DNA from: Streptomyces sp. NRRL S-455
GTDB lineage: Bacteria > Actinomycetota > Actinomycetes > Streptomycetales > Streptomycetaceae
Assembly: GCF_000717875.1 (NCBI RefSeq)
Contig: NZ_JOCT01000027.1
Location: forward strand, 1 to 64,000
Length of the DNA: 64,000 nt
Reading direction: 5' to 3'
In this document: piece by piece, positions 1 through 8,699 of the stretch
Layout: every line of letters begins with the position of its first letter
Position numbering within the stretch: the stretch's first letter is position 1
Made by a program: the position numbers and the translations under genes
The notes under the pieces: model-generated
Database searches by the model: none
Told to the model about the DNA's origin: nothing
What the model saw: the letters and a program-made list of their open reading frames with translations, nothing else

Positions 1-526
1 CGACCTGCGGCTGCTCTCCTCCGGTCCGCGGGCCGGGCTCGGCGAGATCAACCTCCCGCCGGTGCAGGCCGGTTCGTCCATCATGCCCGGCAAGGTCAAT
101 CCGGTGATCCCGGAGGTCGTCAACCAGGTCGCCTTCGAGGTGATCGGCAACGACGTCACCATAACCATGGCCGCCGAGGCCGGACAGCTCCAGCTCAACG
201 CCTTCGAGCCGATCATCCTGCACAGCCTGTCGGAGTCCCTCACCCACCTCCGCGCCGCCTGCCTCACCCTCGCCGAGCGGTGTGTGGACGGCATCACCGC
301 CAACGAGGACGAACTCCGCTCGGCGGTGGAGAACTCCATCGGCCTGGTGACCGCGCTGAACCCTTACATCGGCTACACGGCGGCCACCGGCATCGCCAAG
401 GAGGCTCTCGCCACCGGCCGGGGCGTGGCCGAACTCGTCCTGGAGAAGGGCCTGTTGCCCGCCGAGACCCTCGCCGGACTGCTGCGGCCCGAAGCTGTGG
501 CGGGCAGAGGCCAGGTGCTGGCCTGA
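1..526 (+). CDS. aspA: aspartate ammonia-lyase, C-terminal part
   Basis: This reading frame is open from base 2 and has lost its start beyond the left edge, so 174 residues are visible. The fumarase/aspartase signature [11 protein letters not shown], a loop of the active site, is at residues 23-33. Aspartase-like stretches follow ([31 protein letters not shown]), and these favour aspartate ammonia-lyase over class II fumarase. The enzyme would interconvert L-aspartate with fumarate and ammonia in the cytosol. It ends 13 bases before an SDR gene on the same strand, so the two may share a transcript. Fumarase C is the alternative, and the missing N-terminus would settle it. Confidence 0.88.
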   Translation, partial: DLRLLSSGPRAGLGEINLPPVQAGSSIMPGKVNPVIPEVVNQVAFEVIGNDVTITMAAEAGQLQLNAFEPIILHSLSESLTHLRAACLTLAERCVDGITANEDELRSAVENSIGLVTALNPYIGYTAATGIAKEALATGRGVAELVLEKGLLPAETLAGLLRPEAVAGRGQVLA

Positions 527-539
527 CAAGGGAACGAAC

Positions 540-1274
540 ATGAGACTCCAGAATGTCAATGCCGTGATCACCGGAGCGTCGAGCGGGATCGGACAGGCGG
601 TCGCCTCCCACTTCCGTCGCGAGGGAGCCGACCTCCTGCTCACCGGGCGGCGGCCCGAGCTGCCCGAAGCCCATCCGGGCGATCTCTACCTGGCGGGGGA
701 CCTGAACGACGAGAACTTCGTCTCCGAGCTGGCCGCCCGGGCGGCGGACCGCCTCGGGCAAGTCGGAGTGGTCGTCCTCTGCCATGGGCTCCAGGCGTCC
801 GGCCCGCTCACGGACATGACGTACGACGAAGCGCGCGACGTGCTCCACAGCAACCTTCTGAGCTCGTTCCTGGTGATGAAGCACCTGATGCCGCTCGCGC
901 CCGAGCCGGGAGCGTCGATGGTGTGCGTCAGCTCTCGCCTCGGCATGGTCGGCATGCCGAACCAGACCATGTACTCCGCCGCCAAGGGCGGCCTCATCGC
1001 CCTTGCCCGCGGCGCTGCCATCGAATGGGCGTGCCGCAACATCCGCGTCAACGTGGTCGCGCCCGGTCTGACCGCGACGCCGATCATCGAGGCCTCGTTC
1101 CAGCGGCGCCCCGACCCCCACGCCTACCGGCGGATGAGAGAGGACTCCATACCGCTCCGCCGGCTCGCCACACCCGAGGAGGTCGCCGACGCGGTTCTCT
1201 TCCTCGCCTGCCCGGAGTCGTCCTACATCACCGGTGCCGTCCTTCCCGTGGACGGGGGCTACACGGCGTTCTGA
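540..1274 (+). CDS. SDR family oxidoreductase
   Basis: This 244-residue protein has the classical short-chain dehydrogenase layout. The nucleotide-binding motif TGASSGIG lies near residues 12-19, the catalytic serine is in the SSR segment, and the YSAAK active-site motif is near residue 145. A C-terminal ITGAVLPVDGGY segment closes the Rossmann fold. The substrate cannot be read from sequence. The ATG follows an AGGGAAC ribosome-binding site and starts 13 bases after aspA, so co-transcription is likely. It faces the minus-strand phosphatase gene and ends 52 bases from it. Confidence 0.85.
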   Translation: MRLQNVNAVITGASSGIGQAVASHFRREGADLLLTGRRPELPEAHPGDLYLAGDLNDENFVSELAARAADRLGQVGVVVLCHGLQASGPLTDMTYDEARDVLHSNLLSSFLVMKHLMPLAPEPGASMVCVSSRLGMVGMPNQTMYSAAKGGLIALARGAAIEWACRNIRVNVVAPGLTATPIIEASFQRRPDPHAYRRMREDSIPLRRLATPEEVADAVLFLACPESSYITGAVLPVDGGYTAF

Positions 1275-1326
1275 GCCCCGCGGTACGGGCGCCGGTCAAG
1301 CGCGTACCCGACGCGCGGCACGGCCG

Positions 1327-4089
1327 TTACCAGTCCGCGTCGTCCCATTGGTTCAGCAGGGCGTCGGCCATGTCCGCGTCGGGTTCGGCCGTCGTGCTGT
1401 GGAGCGACTGCTCGGTCCAGATCACCTTGCCGCGGGCCAGGTAGCGGGTACCCCACCGCTGCGTGAACTGGGCCACGAGGAACAATCCCCGCCCGCCTTC
1501 GTCGGTGTCGGCTGCCCGGCGCAGGTGCGGTGAGGTGCTGCTGCCGTCGGCGACCTCACAGATCAGGCTGGTGCCGTCGCGCAGTATCCGCAGCCGCCTC
1601 GGGAAGCTGCCGTAGCGGATGGCGTTGGTGACCAACTCGCTGATCACCAGTTCGGTGGAGAAGGCGAGCTCCTCCAGACCCCACTCCTCCAGACGGCGGG
1701 CGACCTCGGCACGGATTCCGGCGACCGCGGCAGGATCGCCGGGCACGTCCCAATCGGCGACCTGGGAGGGATCGAGCAGGCGGGACCGCGCGACGAGCAG
1801 GGCGATGTCGTCGCTCGGGCGGGCCGGCAGAAGTGCGTCGAGGACGGCCTGACAGGTTTCCTCCGGGGTCCGGCCGGGGCCTGCCAGGGCGTCGTGCAGC
1901 AGCGCGATGCCGGTGTCGATGTCCCGGTTCCGGTCCTCGACGAGACCGTCGGTGTACAGGACCAACCGGGAGCCCTCGGACAGGGTGAACTCGGCGCTCT
2001 CGAAAGGAAGACCGCCGCCCAGTCCCAGCGGCGGGGAGACCGGCACCTGCAACTGCTCGACCGTGCCGTCCGGGTGTACCAGAGCCGGTCCCGGATGCCC
2101 GGACCTGGCCAGCGAGCACAGGCCGGCCACCGGGTCGTAGATGGCGTAGAGGCAAGTCGCCCCTGTGATTCCCTGGCTGTCGTCCCCCTCGCTGTCGACC
2201 CGGGCGACCAGCTCGTCCAGGTGTCTGATCAGCTCGTCCGGGGAGAGATCGAGGGACGAGAGGGTGCGCACCGCGGTGCGCAGTCGGCCCATGGTGGCCG
2301 CGGCGTGCAGGCCGTGGCCGACCACGTCGCCCACCACCAGTGCGACCCGGGCCCCGGGCAGCGGGATGACATCGAACCAGTCGCCGCCGACGCCTGCCCG
2401 GGCGGGCAGATAGCGGTGGGCGACCTCGACGGCGGACTGGTCGGGCAGGGAGCGGGGCAACAGGCTGCGCTGCAGGGTCGCGGCCAGGGCATGCTCGCGG
2501 GTGTACCGGCGGGCGTTGTCGATGGCCATCGCGGCCCGGGCGGCCAGCTCCTCGGCGAAGGCCAGGTCCTCTTCCTCGAAGGCGTCCTGCTCCGCACGCC
2601 AGAAGTTGACCACACCCAGTACGACGCCGCGAGCCTGGAGCGGCACGGTGATCAGGGAGTGGAGGCCGCGCTCCAGGATGCGCCGGGCGCGTTCCGGGTC
2701 CTGGGCCCGCCAGCCGTGGGAAGCGGTCAGGTCGGCCTCGAGGACGGCGTGGCCGTGCTCGACGCCGACGGCCACGGGGCTGCTCGGAACGAAGCGGATG
2801 AGTTCCCCCACAGGGAAGAAGGGCCAGGCCCCGCCCACGCCGTGAACCGCCGTGCGGCGCAGTTCGGCGCTCTGCCCGACGGGCTCGTCCCCCTCCAGGA
2901 CCGGATCCTGCAGGTCGACCGTGGCGATGTCGGCGAAGCGGGGGGCTGCCACCTCGGCCAGTTCCTCGGCGGTGCGCACCACATCCAGCGTGGTGCCGAT
3001 CCGCACGCCTGCCTCGTACAGCAGGCGCAGCCGCTCTCTGGCCACGGCCGCCCGGCCCGTCAGTGCCTGCAACTCCGTGGTGTCGCGCAGCGTGGCCACA
3101 CTGCCCCGCTTTCCGCCGTGCTGGTCGACGGGACGGATGTTGACCGCCAGCAGGTGGTCGCCGGCCAGGTGGACCTCGTCGGTGGCCGTCCGGCCCGAGA
3201 GCAGCAGTTCGGTGGTGCCCGTTTCCAGACCCAGCTCGGTGACGTGGCGTTGCTCGGCGTCCGTGGGCAGATTCAGCAGTCGCCGTGCCTCGTCGTTGGC
3301 CAGCAGCAGCCGTCCGTCACCGCCGATGATCAGTACGCCCTCCCGTACCGCGTGCAGCACCGCGTCGTGGTGCTCGTACATCCGGGTCATCTCGGACGGA
3401 CCCAGGCCGTGCGTCTGCCGGCGCAACCGCCGTGACACCAGTGCCGTACCGCCCGTGACCAGCGCCAGCGCGCCGCCGACGGAACCGAGCAGGAGCGGCA
3501 TCTGGCGCTGCACCACGGCATTCACGTTCTTGACCGTGACCCCAACCGACACCAGGCCGACGATCCTCTGTCCTCCGGTGTCGAAGACGGGGACCGTCGA
3601 TTCCACGGCGAGGCCCAGGCTGCCTTCGAAGTCCTGGGTGAAGGGCCGGCCGGCGGCAGCCTCCTTGCGGAGCGCGAAGACGTGCTCCCCGATCAGCTTC
3701 GGGTCCGGGTGGGTCCAGCGGTAGCCCCGTGGATCGATCGCCACGACGAAGTCGACGCCCGTCAGCTTGCGCGTGTCCTCCGCGCGGGGTTGCAGCACGG
3801 CCGTCGGATCGGCGGACTTCATGGCGTCCACCGTGCCCGGGGCACGCGCGAAGGTCTGGGCGACTCCCAACGAGAGCCGGCGGGCCTCCTGCGTGCTCGA
3901 CTGCCGGGCTTGCAGGACGAGCGCCACCCCCGCGGCAGCGGCGAACAGGATCACCAGAACCAGCTGCCAAAGGAACACCTGACCTGCGACGCTGCGCGCG
4001 TTCAGCACGGAACGCACACGGGTTCCGGGCGGCCGGGCAGAGGGCTTTCGGGGCCGCTCGTGCCGAGCGAAGATGCTGGTCCAATTCAC
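1327..4089 (-). CDS. membrane sensor SpoIIE-type phosphatase with PAS, GAF and HATPase domains
   Basis: This 920-residue protein is a one-piece signalling device. A transmembrane helix (about 36-60) and a second (about 197-218) flank an extracytoplasmic single-Cache sensor of the CitA/DcuS kind, visible in the stretch around DPRGYRWTHPDPKLIGE. A PAS domain (about 237-340), a GAF domain (about 350-520), a SpoIIE/PP2C phosphatase (about 560-770) and an RsbW-like histidine-kinase-type ATPase follow. The ATPase has N-box ELVTNAIRYG and G-box DEGGRGLFL. Such proteins dephosphorylate STAS antagonists, and the kinase half can phosphorylate them or bind a sigma factor. The GTG start is preceded by GAGGGA. 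The upstream gene on the same strand encodes a binding lipoprotein 82 bases away, so the pair may sense together. No STAS or sigma partner lies beside it. Confidence 0.9.
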   Translation of the reverse strand: MNWTSIFARHERPRKPSARPPGTRVRSVLNARSVAGQVFLWQLVLVILFAAAAGVALVLQARQSSTQEARRLSLGVAQTFARAPGTVDAMKSADPTAVLQPRAEDTRKLTGVDFVVAIDPRGYRWTHPDPKLIGEHVFALRKEAAAGRPFTQDFEGSLGLAVESTVPVFDTGGQRIVGLVSVGVTVKNVNAVVQRQMPLLLGSVGGALALVTGGTALVSRRLRRQTHGLGPSEMTRMYEHHDAVLHAVREGVLIIGGDGRLLLANDEARRLLNLPTDAEQRHVTELGLETGTTELLLSGRTATDEVHLAGDHLLAVNIRPVDQHGGKRGSVATLRDTTELQALTGRAAVARERLRLLYEAGVRIGTTLDVVRTAEELAEVAAPRFADIATVDLQDPVLEGDEPVGQSAELRRTAVHGVGGAWPFFPVGELIRFVPSSPVAVGVEHGHAVLEADLTASHGWRAQDPERARRILERGLHSLITVPLQARGVVLGVVNFWRAEQDAFEEEDLAFAEELAARAAMAIDNARRYTREHALAATLQRSLLPRSLPDQSAVEVAHRYLPARAGVGGDWFDVIPLPGARVALVVGDVVGHGLHAAATMGRLRTAVRTLSSLDLSPDELIRHLDELVARVDSEGDDSQGITGATCLYAIYDPVAGLCSLARSGHPGPALVHPDGTVEQLQVPVSPPLGLGGGLPFESAEFTLSEGSRLVLYTDGLVEDRNRDIDTGIALLHDALAGPGRTPEETCQAVLDALLPARPSDDIALLVARSRLLDPSQVADWDVPGDPAAVAGIRAEVARRLEEWGLEELAFSTELVISELVTNAIRYGSFPRRLRILRDGTSLICEVADGSSTSPHLRRAADTDEGGRGLFLVAQFTQRWGTRYLARGKVIWTEQSLHSTTAEPDADMADALLNQWDDADW

Positions 4090-4171
4090 GGGATGTCCCT
4101 CACGTCGCCCGGCAGGAGTCGGTGGCGGAGAGGGCAGGACCGGCCAGACCCCGGCCCCCTTCCGTGTCGTC

Positions 4172-5269
4172 TCAGGACCGCACCCATTCCTGCCAGCGCT
4201 TGGTCACGGCGTCCTTGTTCTCCACCCACCAGTCGACGTCCAGGTCGAAGCCGGTGTACAGGTGCTCCGGGGAGCTGGCCAGGTCCGCGGCGGCCCTGGA
4301 AAGGTACTTGTAGGCAGCGGGCACGACCGGGCCCATGGGGTAGGCCTCGGCGAGACCGGCCTGCACCTCGGGCCGCAGGGCGAAGTCGATGAGCCTGTAG
4401 GCGGCGTCGACATTCCGGGCGCCGATGGGGATGCCGAAGCCGCTGCTCTGCCGACGGGCGCCGTTCCACTGATAGGCGAGCGGTGCGCCCTGCTTGATGA
4501 GCTGGTTGGGGCGGCCGTGCCAGACACTGGAGGCCACGACCTGTCTGCGTTGCAGCAGCAGCCCCGGCGTAGCGCCGTCGATCCAGAACTCGCGCACGGC
4601 GCTCTTGATCCCGTCGAGCACTCGGAAGGCGCGGTCGATGTCGAGGGGATAGAGCCTGTCGTGGGCCACACCGTCAGCGAGAAGGACGAACTCCAGCTCC
4701 GGTGGGCCCGCGTCCGGGTCCTGCAGGGCCCGGCTGCCCGGGAACGCACCGGTGTCCCAGAAGTCCGCCCAGGACTGCGGCGTCTTCCCGCCGAAGGCGT
4801 CGGTACGGAACGCCATGACGCTGGCCCAGTAGTTCTTGCCGACGCCGTACGAGGTGAGCAGCGACTCGGCGATGCCGGCGTTCCTCGTGCTCTTCAGCCG
4901 GTCATAGTCGAGCTCCTGCGTGGCCTCGTCCACCGCGAAGCGTGCCAATGCGCTCATGTCGATGTCCATGACGTCGAACTGCGGGCGACCTTCCTTGATC
5001 TGCGCAAGGATCTGCGCGTAGAAGGGGATGTTGACCACGCTGACCTGGATGCCGGTCTCTTTGCTGAACGGCTCGTAGACCGCCGTGCGGTTCGCTGCAC
5101 CGTAGGCGCCGCCGATGTCACGGACGACGAGGGTCTTGCTGCTCCCGGCGTCGTTGGTCTTCCGGTCGGCACGGCCTCCACATGCGGTGAACGACGTGGC
5201 GGCGGCGCCTGCCGCGACGGAGCCGATCCCGCGTAGGAACGCTCTGCGGTCGATTCTGACGTCCATCAC
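4172..5269 (-). CDS. polyamine-type ABC substrate-binding lipoprotein (orphan)
   Basis: The 365-residue product begins with a twin-arginine segment (DRRAFLRG) and a short hydrophobic run ending FTACGG, which looks like a Tat-exported lipoprotein with Cys as the anchored residue. The mature part resembles spermidine/putrescine binding proteins (PotD/PotF, family SBP_bac_8): an early VVRDIGGAYGAANRTAVYEPF strand and a late IPIGARNVDAAYRLIDFAL block. An AGGAGG site lies 6 bases before a GTG and 9 before an ATG at 5266, and either could be the start. No permease or ATPase gene is near. The next gene downstream on the same strand is the sensor phosphatase, which suggests that it presents ligand to the sensor, though it could feed a distant transporter. 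Confidence 0.85.
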   Translation of the reverse strand: MMDVRIDRRAFLRGIGSVAAGAAATSFTACGGRADRKTNDAGSSKTLVVRDIGGAYGAANRTAVYEPFSKETGIQVSVVNIPFYAQILAQIKEGRPQFDVMDIDMSALARFAVDEATQELDYDRLKSTRNAGIAESLLTSYGVGKNYWASVMAFRTDAFGGKTPQSWADFWDTGAFPGSRALQDPDAGPPELEFVLLADGVAHDRLYPLDIDRAFRVLDGIKSAVREFWIDGATPGLLLQRRQVVASSVWHGRPNQLIKQGAPLAYQWNGARRQSSGFGIPIGARNVDAAYRLIDFALRPEVQAGLAEAYPMGPVVPAAYKYLSRAAADLASSPEHLYTGFDLDVDWWVENKDAVTKRWQEWVRS

Positions 5270-5933
5270 CGTATGCCTCCTGCGAAGCCGGGTGCGAGGC
5301 CCGTCGACGCGGGCTGTTCGCGGGACGCCGCCGACGCTCGTCGCTTGGGCGGACGCCGGACCATGGGTCAGCCGGGGCGACGGTGAGCCGGGTCACGCCA
5401 TGGTAGGGCCATGCGGTCACTGACGCCATGACCTGGCACTACACCGCGGCGACAGGAGGTCGGCGGACGGCGCCGCCGCGCCCGCGCCGGCGAAGTCCTG
5501 ACCACCTGGACCTTCGAGCTGCGCAAGGCCACGGCCGTCGTCAACGCGCTCGACCACGCGGGCGCCGCCGAGATCAAGCCCCGCGTACTCAGCGACGTCA
5601 CCCTCACCGGGAAGCCCCATGGCCGGTCGCCGGCCGTGCTGAGGACGGGTGCCGGATGGCACTTCGGCCATGACGCGTCCCCTGTGGGTGGCCATCTGCG
5701 CCCCATGGTCCCCGTGCCTCATGGAGCAGTACACACCGTCGACTGTCTGCCCGCCGGTGCGGGATGCGGTCCATCGCGAATCCGACCGAACCACCCACGC
5801 GTACTGCTTTCAGTACCGGCCTCTCCGTCAAGGATGCTGTTGAGACAATGGGTGTGCAGGGGCTCGACGTCAGTACGCCCTGTTCGGGCCGGGCGCCGTT
5901 GAGCTTGCGCACGACCGGGGGGTCGCTCCTCGT
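5270..5933. other. 664-base intergenic region with a possible gene relic
   Basis: No complete gene is convincing here. The left end carries the AGGAGG ribosome-binding site of the binding-protein gene. The middle (about 5486-5640, plus strand) has a run of codons with strong third-position G/C, described separately. The right end, next to the 3' end of the kinase gene, is less biased and reads as ordinary spacer. Confidence 0.5.
5486..5640 (+). pseudogene. possible remnant of an unknown coding sequence
   Basis: From about 5486 the plus strand reads EVLTTWTFELRKATAVVNA and onward for some 45 codons in which almost every third base is G or C, the normal signature of a real Streptomyces gene. 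There is no ATG, GTG or TTG start between the preceding in-frame stop (5429) and this stretch. The bias fades downstream in the same frame. I do not recognise the family. It may be a decayed gene or the edge of an old insertion; chance coding character cannot be excluded. Confidence 0.25.
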
Positions 5934-7013
5934 TCAGGCGAGGTCATGACGGCCTTCCCGGAGCTGCGCAATGACGTCGCCCAGGGGTGCGGCCATGGCC
6001 CGCCCGACGTTGGTCCAGTCGTCCTTGGCGTGGCCGAGGAGGTAGTCGCGCCGTTCCGGTACGCGCTCAGCGCGCCAGTTCGTGATCAGCGCGCGCAGCG
6101 TGAGTCGTGCCAGCGCGGCAATCGGCAGCAGCGGAAGTTCCCAGTCCTCGATGGGGCGTGCCCGTTCGTAGCCGGCGACGAAGGCGCAGGCATCCCGCCA
6201 GGGGTGATCCGGTGCCCGGCCGAGCAGGTTCGCCAGGGAGACAGCAGGGTCGAAGATCACGGCACTGCGCATGGTGTCACCGAAGTCGATGACGCCGGTG
6301 ACGAAGTCGTCGCTTTGCGGATCCACCACAACGTTGTAAGGGCTGTAGTCGCCGTGGATCACTTGCGTTTCGAGATCATTCAGCCTCGGGACGATGGCTC
6401 TGTCGAAAAGCCGGAAGACCTCCTGAGCCAACTGACGGTGCTCGGTACTCGGCGTGTGCTCGACAAGTCCGGTCAGCTGGTGGAAATGCCGCAGGTCCCA
6501 TACCAGCCCTCGTCGGTCCGCAGGGTGTTCAAATCCTTTCAGCGCCACGTCGACTCGTCCCAGCATCTCGCCCACCTGGGCGAGCTGTTCCGCGGTTGGA
6601 TTCGTTCGTGCCAGGACCGGACCTTCGACGAAGTCGAACACCCGCAGGACTCGAGTCCTGCCGTCGTTCGTTTTGATGGCCACACGGTCGTCTCCGCCTA
6701 CGGTCGGCTTCACCCGCTGGACCGGCAATTCCGGAGCGGCGCCTTGGAGAAAGCGCATCACGGCGGTCTGCAGAGCGACAACCATCTCTGCCTCGTCAGG
6801 GGGTGAAACCTTCACGAGGTAGTCGTTCGAGTCGGTCCTGAGCCTGAACGTGTCGTCCTTCTCCGTCGCCAGTCGATCGAGGCGTCCGCCGACGTGGTAA
6901 CGCCTCTCAAGGAGGGCGCTCACCAGCATGACGTCGATGGGCTCGTGAGACGATGCCAGGCCGCTCTCCTCGAAGAGCCGTTGAGCGATTCTCATTGCCG
7001 GTGAGTTGTTCAT
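5934..7013 (-). CDS. APH-fold kinase, hydroxylysine-kinase-like
   Basis: The 359-residue protein belongs to the aminoglycoside phosphotransferase (APH) fold. The catalytic loop HGDYSPYN is at 220-227, and the metal-binding segment VIDFGD at 241-246 is followed by a block (VIFDPAVSLANLL) like that of the animal hydroxylysine kinase HYKK/AGPHD1. It starts 22 bases after the class III aminotransferase gene on the same strand with an AAGGAA site, so the two are one operon. In this family pair the kinase phosphorylates an amino alcohol and the PLP enzyme then removes phosphate and ammonia. The likely substrate is therefore hydroxylysine, ethanolamine or a similar amino alcohol, but this is inference. 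A drug-resistance role is unlikely given the partner. Confidence 0.8.
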   Translation of the reverse strand: MNNSPAMRIAQRLFEESGLASSHEPIDVMLVSALLERRYHVGGRLDRLATEKDDTFRLRTDSNDYLVKVSPPDEAEMVVALQTAVMRFLQGAAPELPVQRVKPTVGGDDRVAIKTNDGRTRVLRVFDFVEGPVLARTNPTAEQLAQVGEMLGRVDVALKGFEHPADRRGLVWDLRHFHQLTGLVEHTPSTEHRQLAQEVFRLFDRAIVPRLNDLETQVIHGDYSPYNVVVDPQSDDFVTGVIDFGDTMRSAVIFDPAVSLANLLGRAPDHPWRDACAFVAGYERARPIEDWELPLLPIAALARLTLRALITNWRAERVPERRDYLLGHAKDDWTNVGRAMAAPLGDVIAQLREGRHDLA

Positions 7014-7035
7014 GGTCAGTTCCTTGGCCAGCCTG

Positions 7036-8385
7036 CTACAGACGGTCCTTCGCGATCTCGGAGAAGGTCTCCAGGAATCGGGTCACATCGGCGGAGGTGA
7101 AGGCCAGCGGGGGACGGATCTTCAGAACGTTCGCCGCTTTGCCCGTGCCGCTGATGAGGATCCGACGGTCGCGCATGTCGTTGATGACGTCTTCGGTGCG
7201 TGAGCGGTCGGGCTCGAGCGTCTCCCGGTCCTTGACGAGCTCCACACCGACGTAGAGACCGCTGCCGCGTACCTCAGCCACGTAAGGGGAATCCTTCGTG
7301 ATCTCCTGGAGCCCTGCGCGAAGATTCGTACCGTTCTCGAGAGCGCACTGCTGCACGTTCTCGTTCTCGAAGACATCCAGGACTGCGGCGCCGGCGGCCA
7401 CAGGGATCGAGCTGCCGGCAAAGGTGTTGAAGTAGCGAACGTTCTGTCCGAACTCCTCGCAGACCTCGGGTCGGAAAACCACACCGGAGATCGGCAATCC
7501 GTTGCCCATCGGCTTACCCATGGTGACGATGTCCGGCAGCACGGCGTGGCGGGTGAAGCCCCACATCGACTCCCCGAGCCGGGCGAATCCCGACTGCACC
7601 TCGTCCGCGATGTAGACACCGCCGGCCGCGTGCACCTCCTCCACGACGGCCCTCATGTAGCCGACCGGGTCCGTGAAGATTCCATCGCTGGAGTAGGCGC
7701 AGTCGGTGATCAGCGCCGCGAGCCGGTAACCGTGGCGCTCGAGGTCGTCGATCGCGCCGCGCACCTGGTTGCGCATGTGCTCGGCGAGCGTGGATCCGGG
7801 CGCGACGAGGCGCGGGTCAGGAGGATCGATGAGCCGGACGTTCGGTCCCAGTGGTGATCCTGTGCCCAGAGTCGGCGAGAAGCTCGCCACCTCACGAGTG
7901 AGGCCGTGGTAGGCCCAGCGGGTCACGATGATGCCCTCACCGCCGGTGTGGAACCTCGCCACCCGCACCGCGAGGTCGTTGGCCTCCGACCCGCTGCACG
8001 CGAGACTCAGCTTCGACAGTTCCTCGGGGAAGGTCGCGAGAAGCCGCTCCGCATAGTCGACCAGCGACTCCTGGACGTAGCGGGTGTTGGTGTTGACTGC
8101 GGTCATCTGGCGGGAGACGGCCTCGGCCACGTGCGGGTGGGCGTGCCCGACGCACGGAACGTTGTTGTACGCGTCGAGGTAGTCGTAGCCGTCGCGGTCG
8201 ATCAGGTGGGCTCCGTGACCGGAGACGAACTCGACCGGCTCCTTGTAGATGAGCGTGTAACCAGGACCGAGCACCTTGTCGCGGCGTCGGATGGTCTCCT
8301 GGAGGTGTTCGGGGAGCTCGCTCAGGCCGCCCGGATCGAACCGGTTGGGGTAGTGGGCGAGGGCTCGACTCAGCGTCGAAGTCAT
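7036..8385 (-). CDS. class III PLP aminotransferase / phospho-lyase (AGXT2L-like)
   Basis: The 449-residue product is a fold-type I PLP enzyme of class III. It has the cofactor Asp in IADEVQSGFARLG and the Schiff-base Lys in MGKPMGNGLP. Its sequence is closest in style to AGXT2L1/AGXT2L2, which act as phospho-lyases on phosphoethanolamine or phosphohydroxylysine rather than as transaminases. I place the start at the ATG at 8385, behind AAAGGTG; a frame open to 8469 adds 28 unconserved residues. The APH kinase follows at 22 bases and a divergent ROK regulator precedes it. An ordinary omega-transaminase is the main alternative. Confidence 0.85.
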   Translation of the reverse strand: MTSTLSRALAHYPNRFDPGGLSELPEHLQETIRRRDKVLGPGYTLIYKEPVEFVSGHGAHLIDRDGYDYLDAYNNVPCVGHAHPHVAEAVSRQMTAVNTNTRYVQESLVDYAERLLATFPEELSKLSLACSGSEANDLAVRVARFHTGGEGIIVTRWAYHGLTREVASFSPTLGTGSPLGPNVRLIDPPDPRLVAPGSTLAEHMRNQVRGAIDDLERHGYRLAALITDCAYSSDGIFTDPVGYMRAVVEEVHAAGGVYIADEVQSGFARLGESMWGFTRHAVLPDIVTMGKPMGNGLPISGVVFRPEVCEEFGQNVRYFNTFAGSSIPVAAGAAVLDVFENENVQQCALENGTNLRAGLQEITKDSPYVAEVRGSGLYVGVELVKDRETLEPDRSRTEDVINDMRDRRILISGTGKAANVLKIRPPLAFTSADVTRFLETFSEIAKDRL

Positions 8386-8699
8386 CGTGGGCACACCTTT
8401 CGGCCTGGTTCCGTCGGAGTTGCTCGCTGCTGTGGATGAGACCCTACCCATTTTTGGTTCCAGTTCCAACCTGAAACAATAAGCACCCCGAGTTCCTGCG
8501 GCTCAGGCGGTCCGACGCGCCGGCGTCAAGGCACTGACCGGGACCGTCAGCTCGGCGGCATGCCGTCAAGTCGCTCTGTGAGCGCAGTGGGTCCAGCTGT
8601 CAAGGTCGTTGGGGTCGTCCACAAGCGGCATGGCCGTTGATCGTCGCGGCCAAACCGGGCCCGGCTCACCCGGCGTATCGGGCTCGCTATGGTCATGAG
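8386..8699. promoter_or_regulatory. divergent intergenic region between aminotransferase and ROK regulator
   Basis: This 314-base spacer must hold both promoters. Around 8455-8470 it contains the repeated element GGTTCCAGTTCCAACC, in which GGTT and AACC arms bracket a doubled TTCC. It lies about 70 bases upstream of the aminotransferase start and is the best candidate operator for the adjacent ROK protein. I see no RNA gene or other open frame with codon bias here. Confidence 0.35.

Noticed and set aside
1275..1326. Possible bidirectional terminator between the SDR and phosphatase genes
   Set aside because: Short G/C complementarities exist but no stem longer than a few pairs could be drawn, so I do not claim it.
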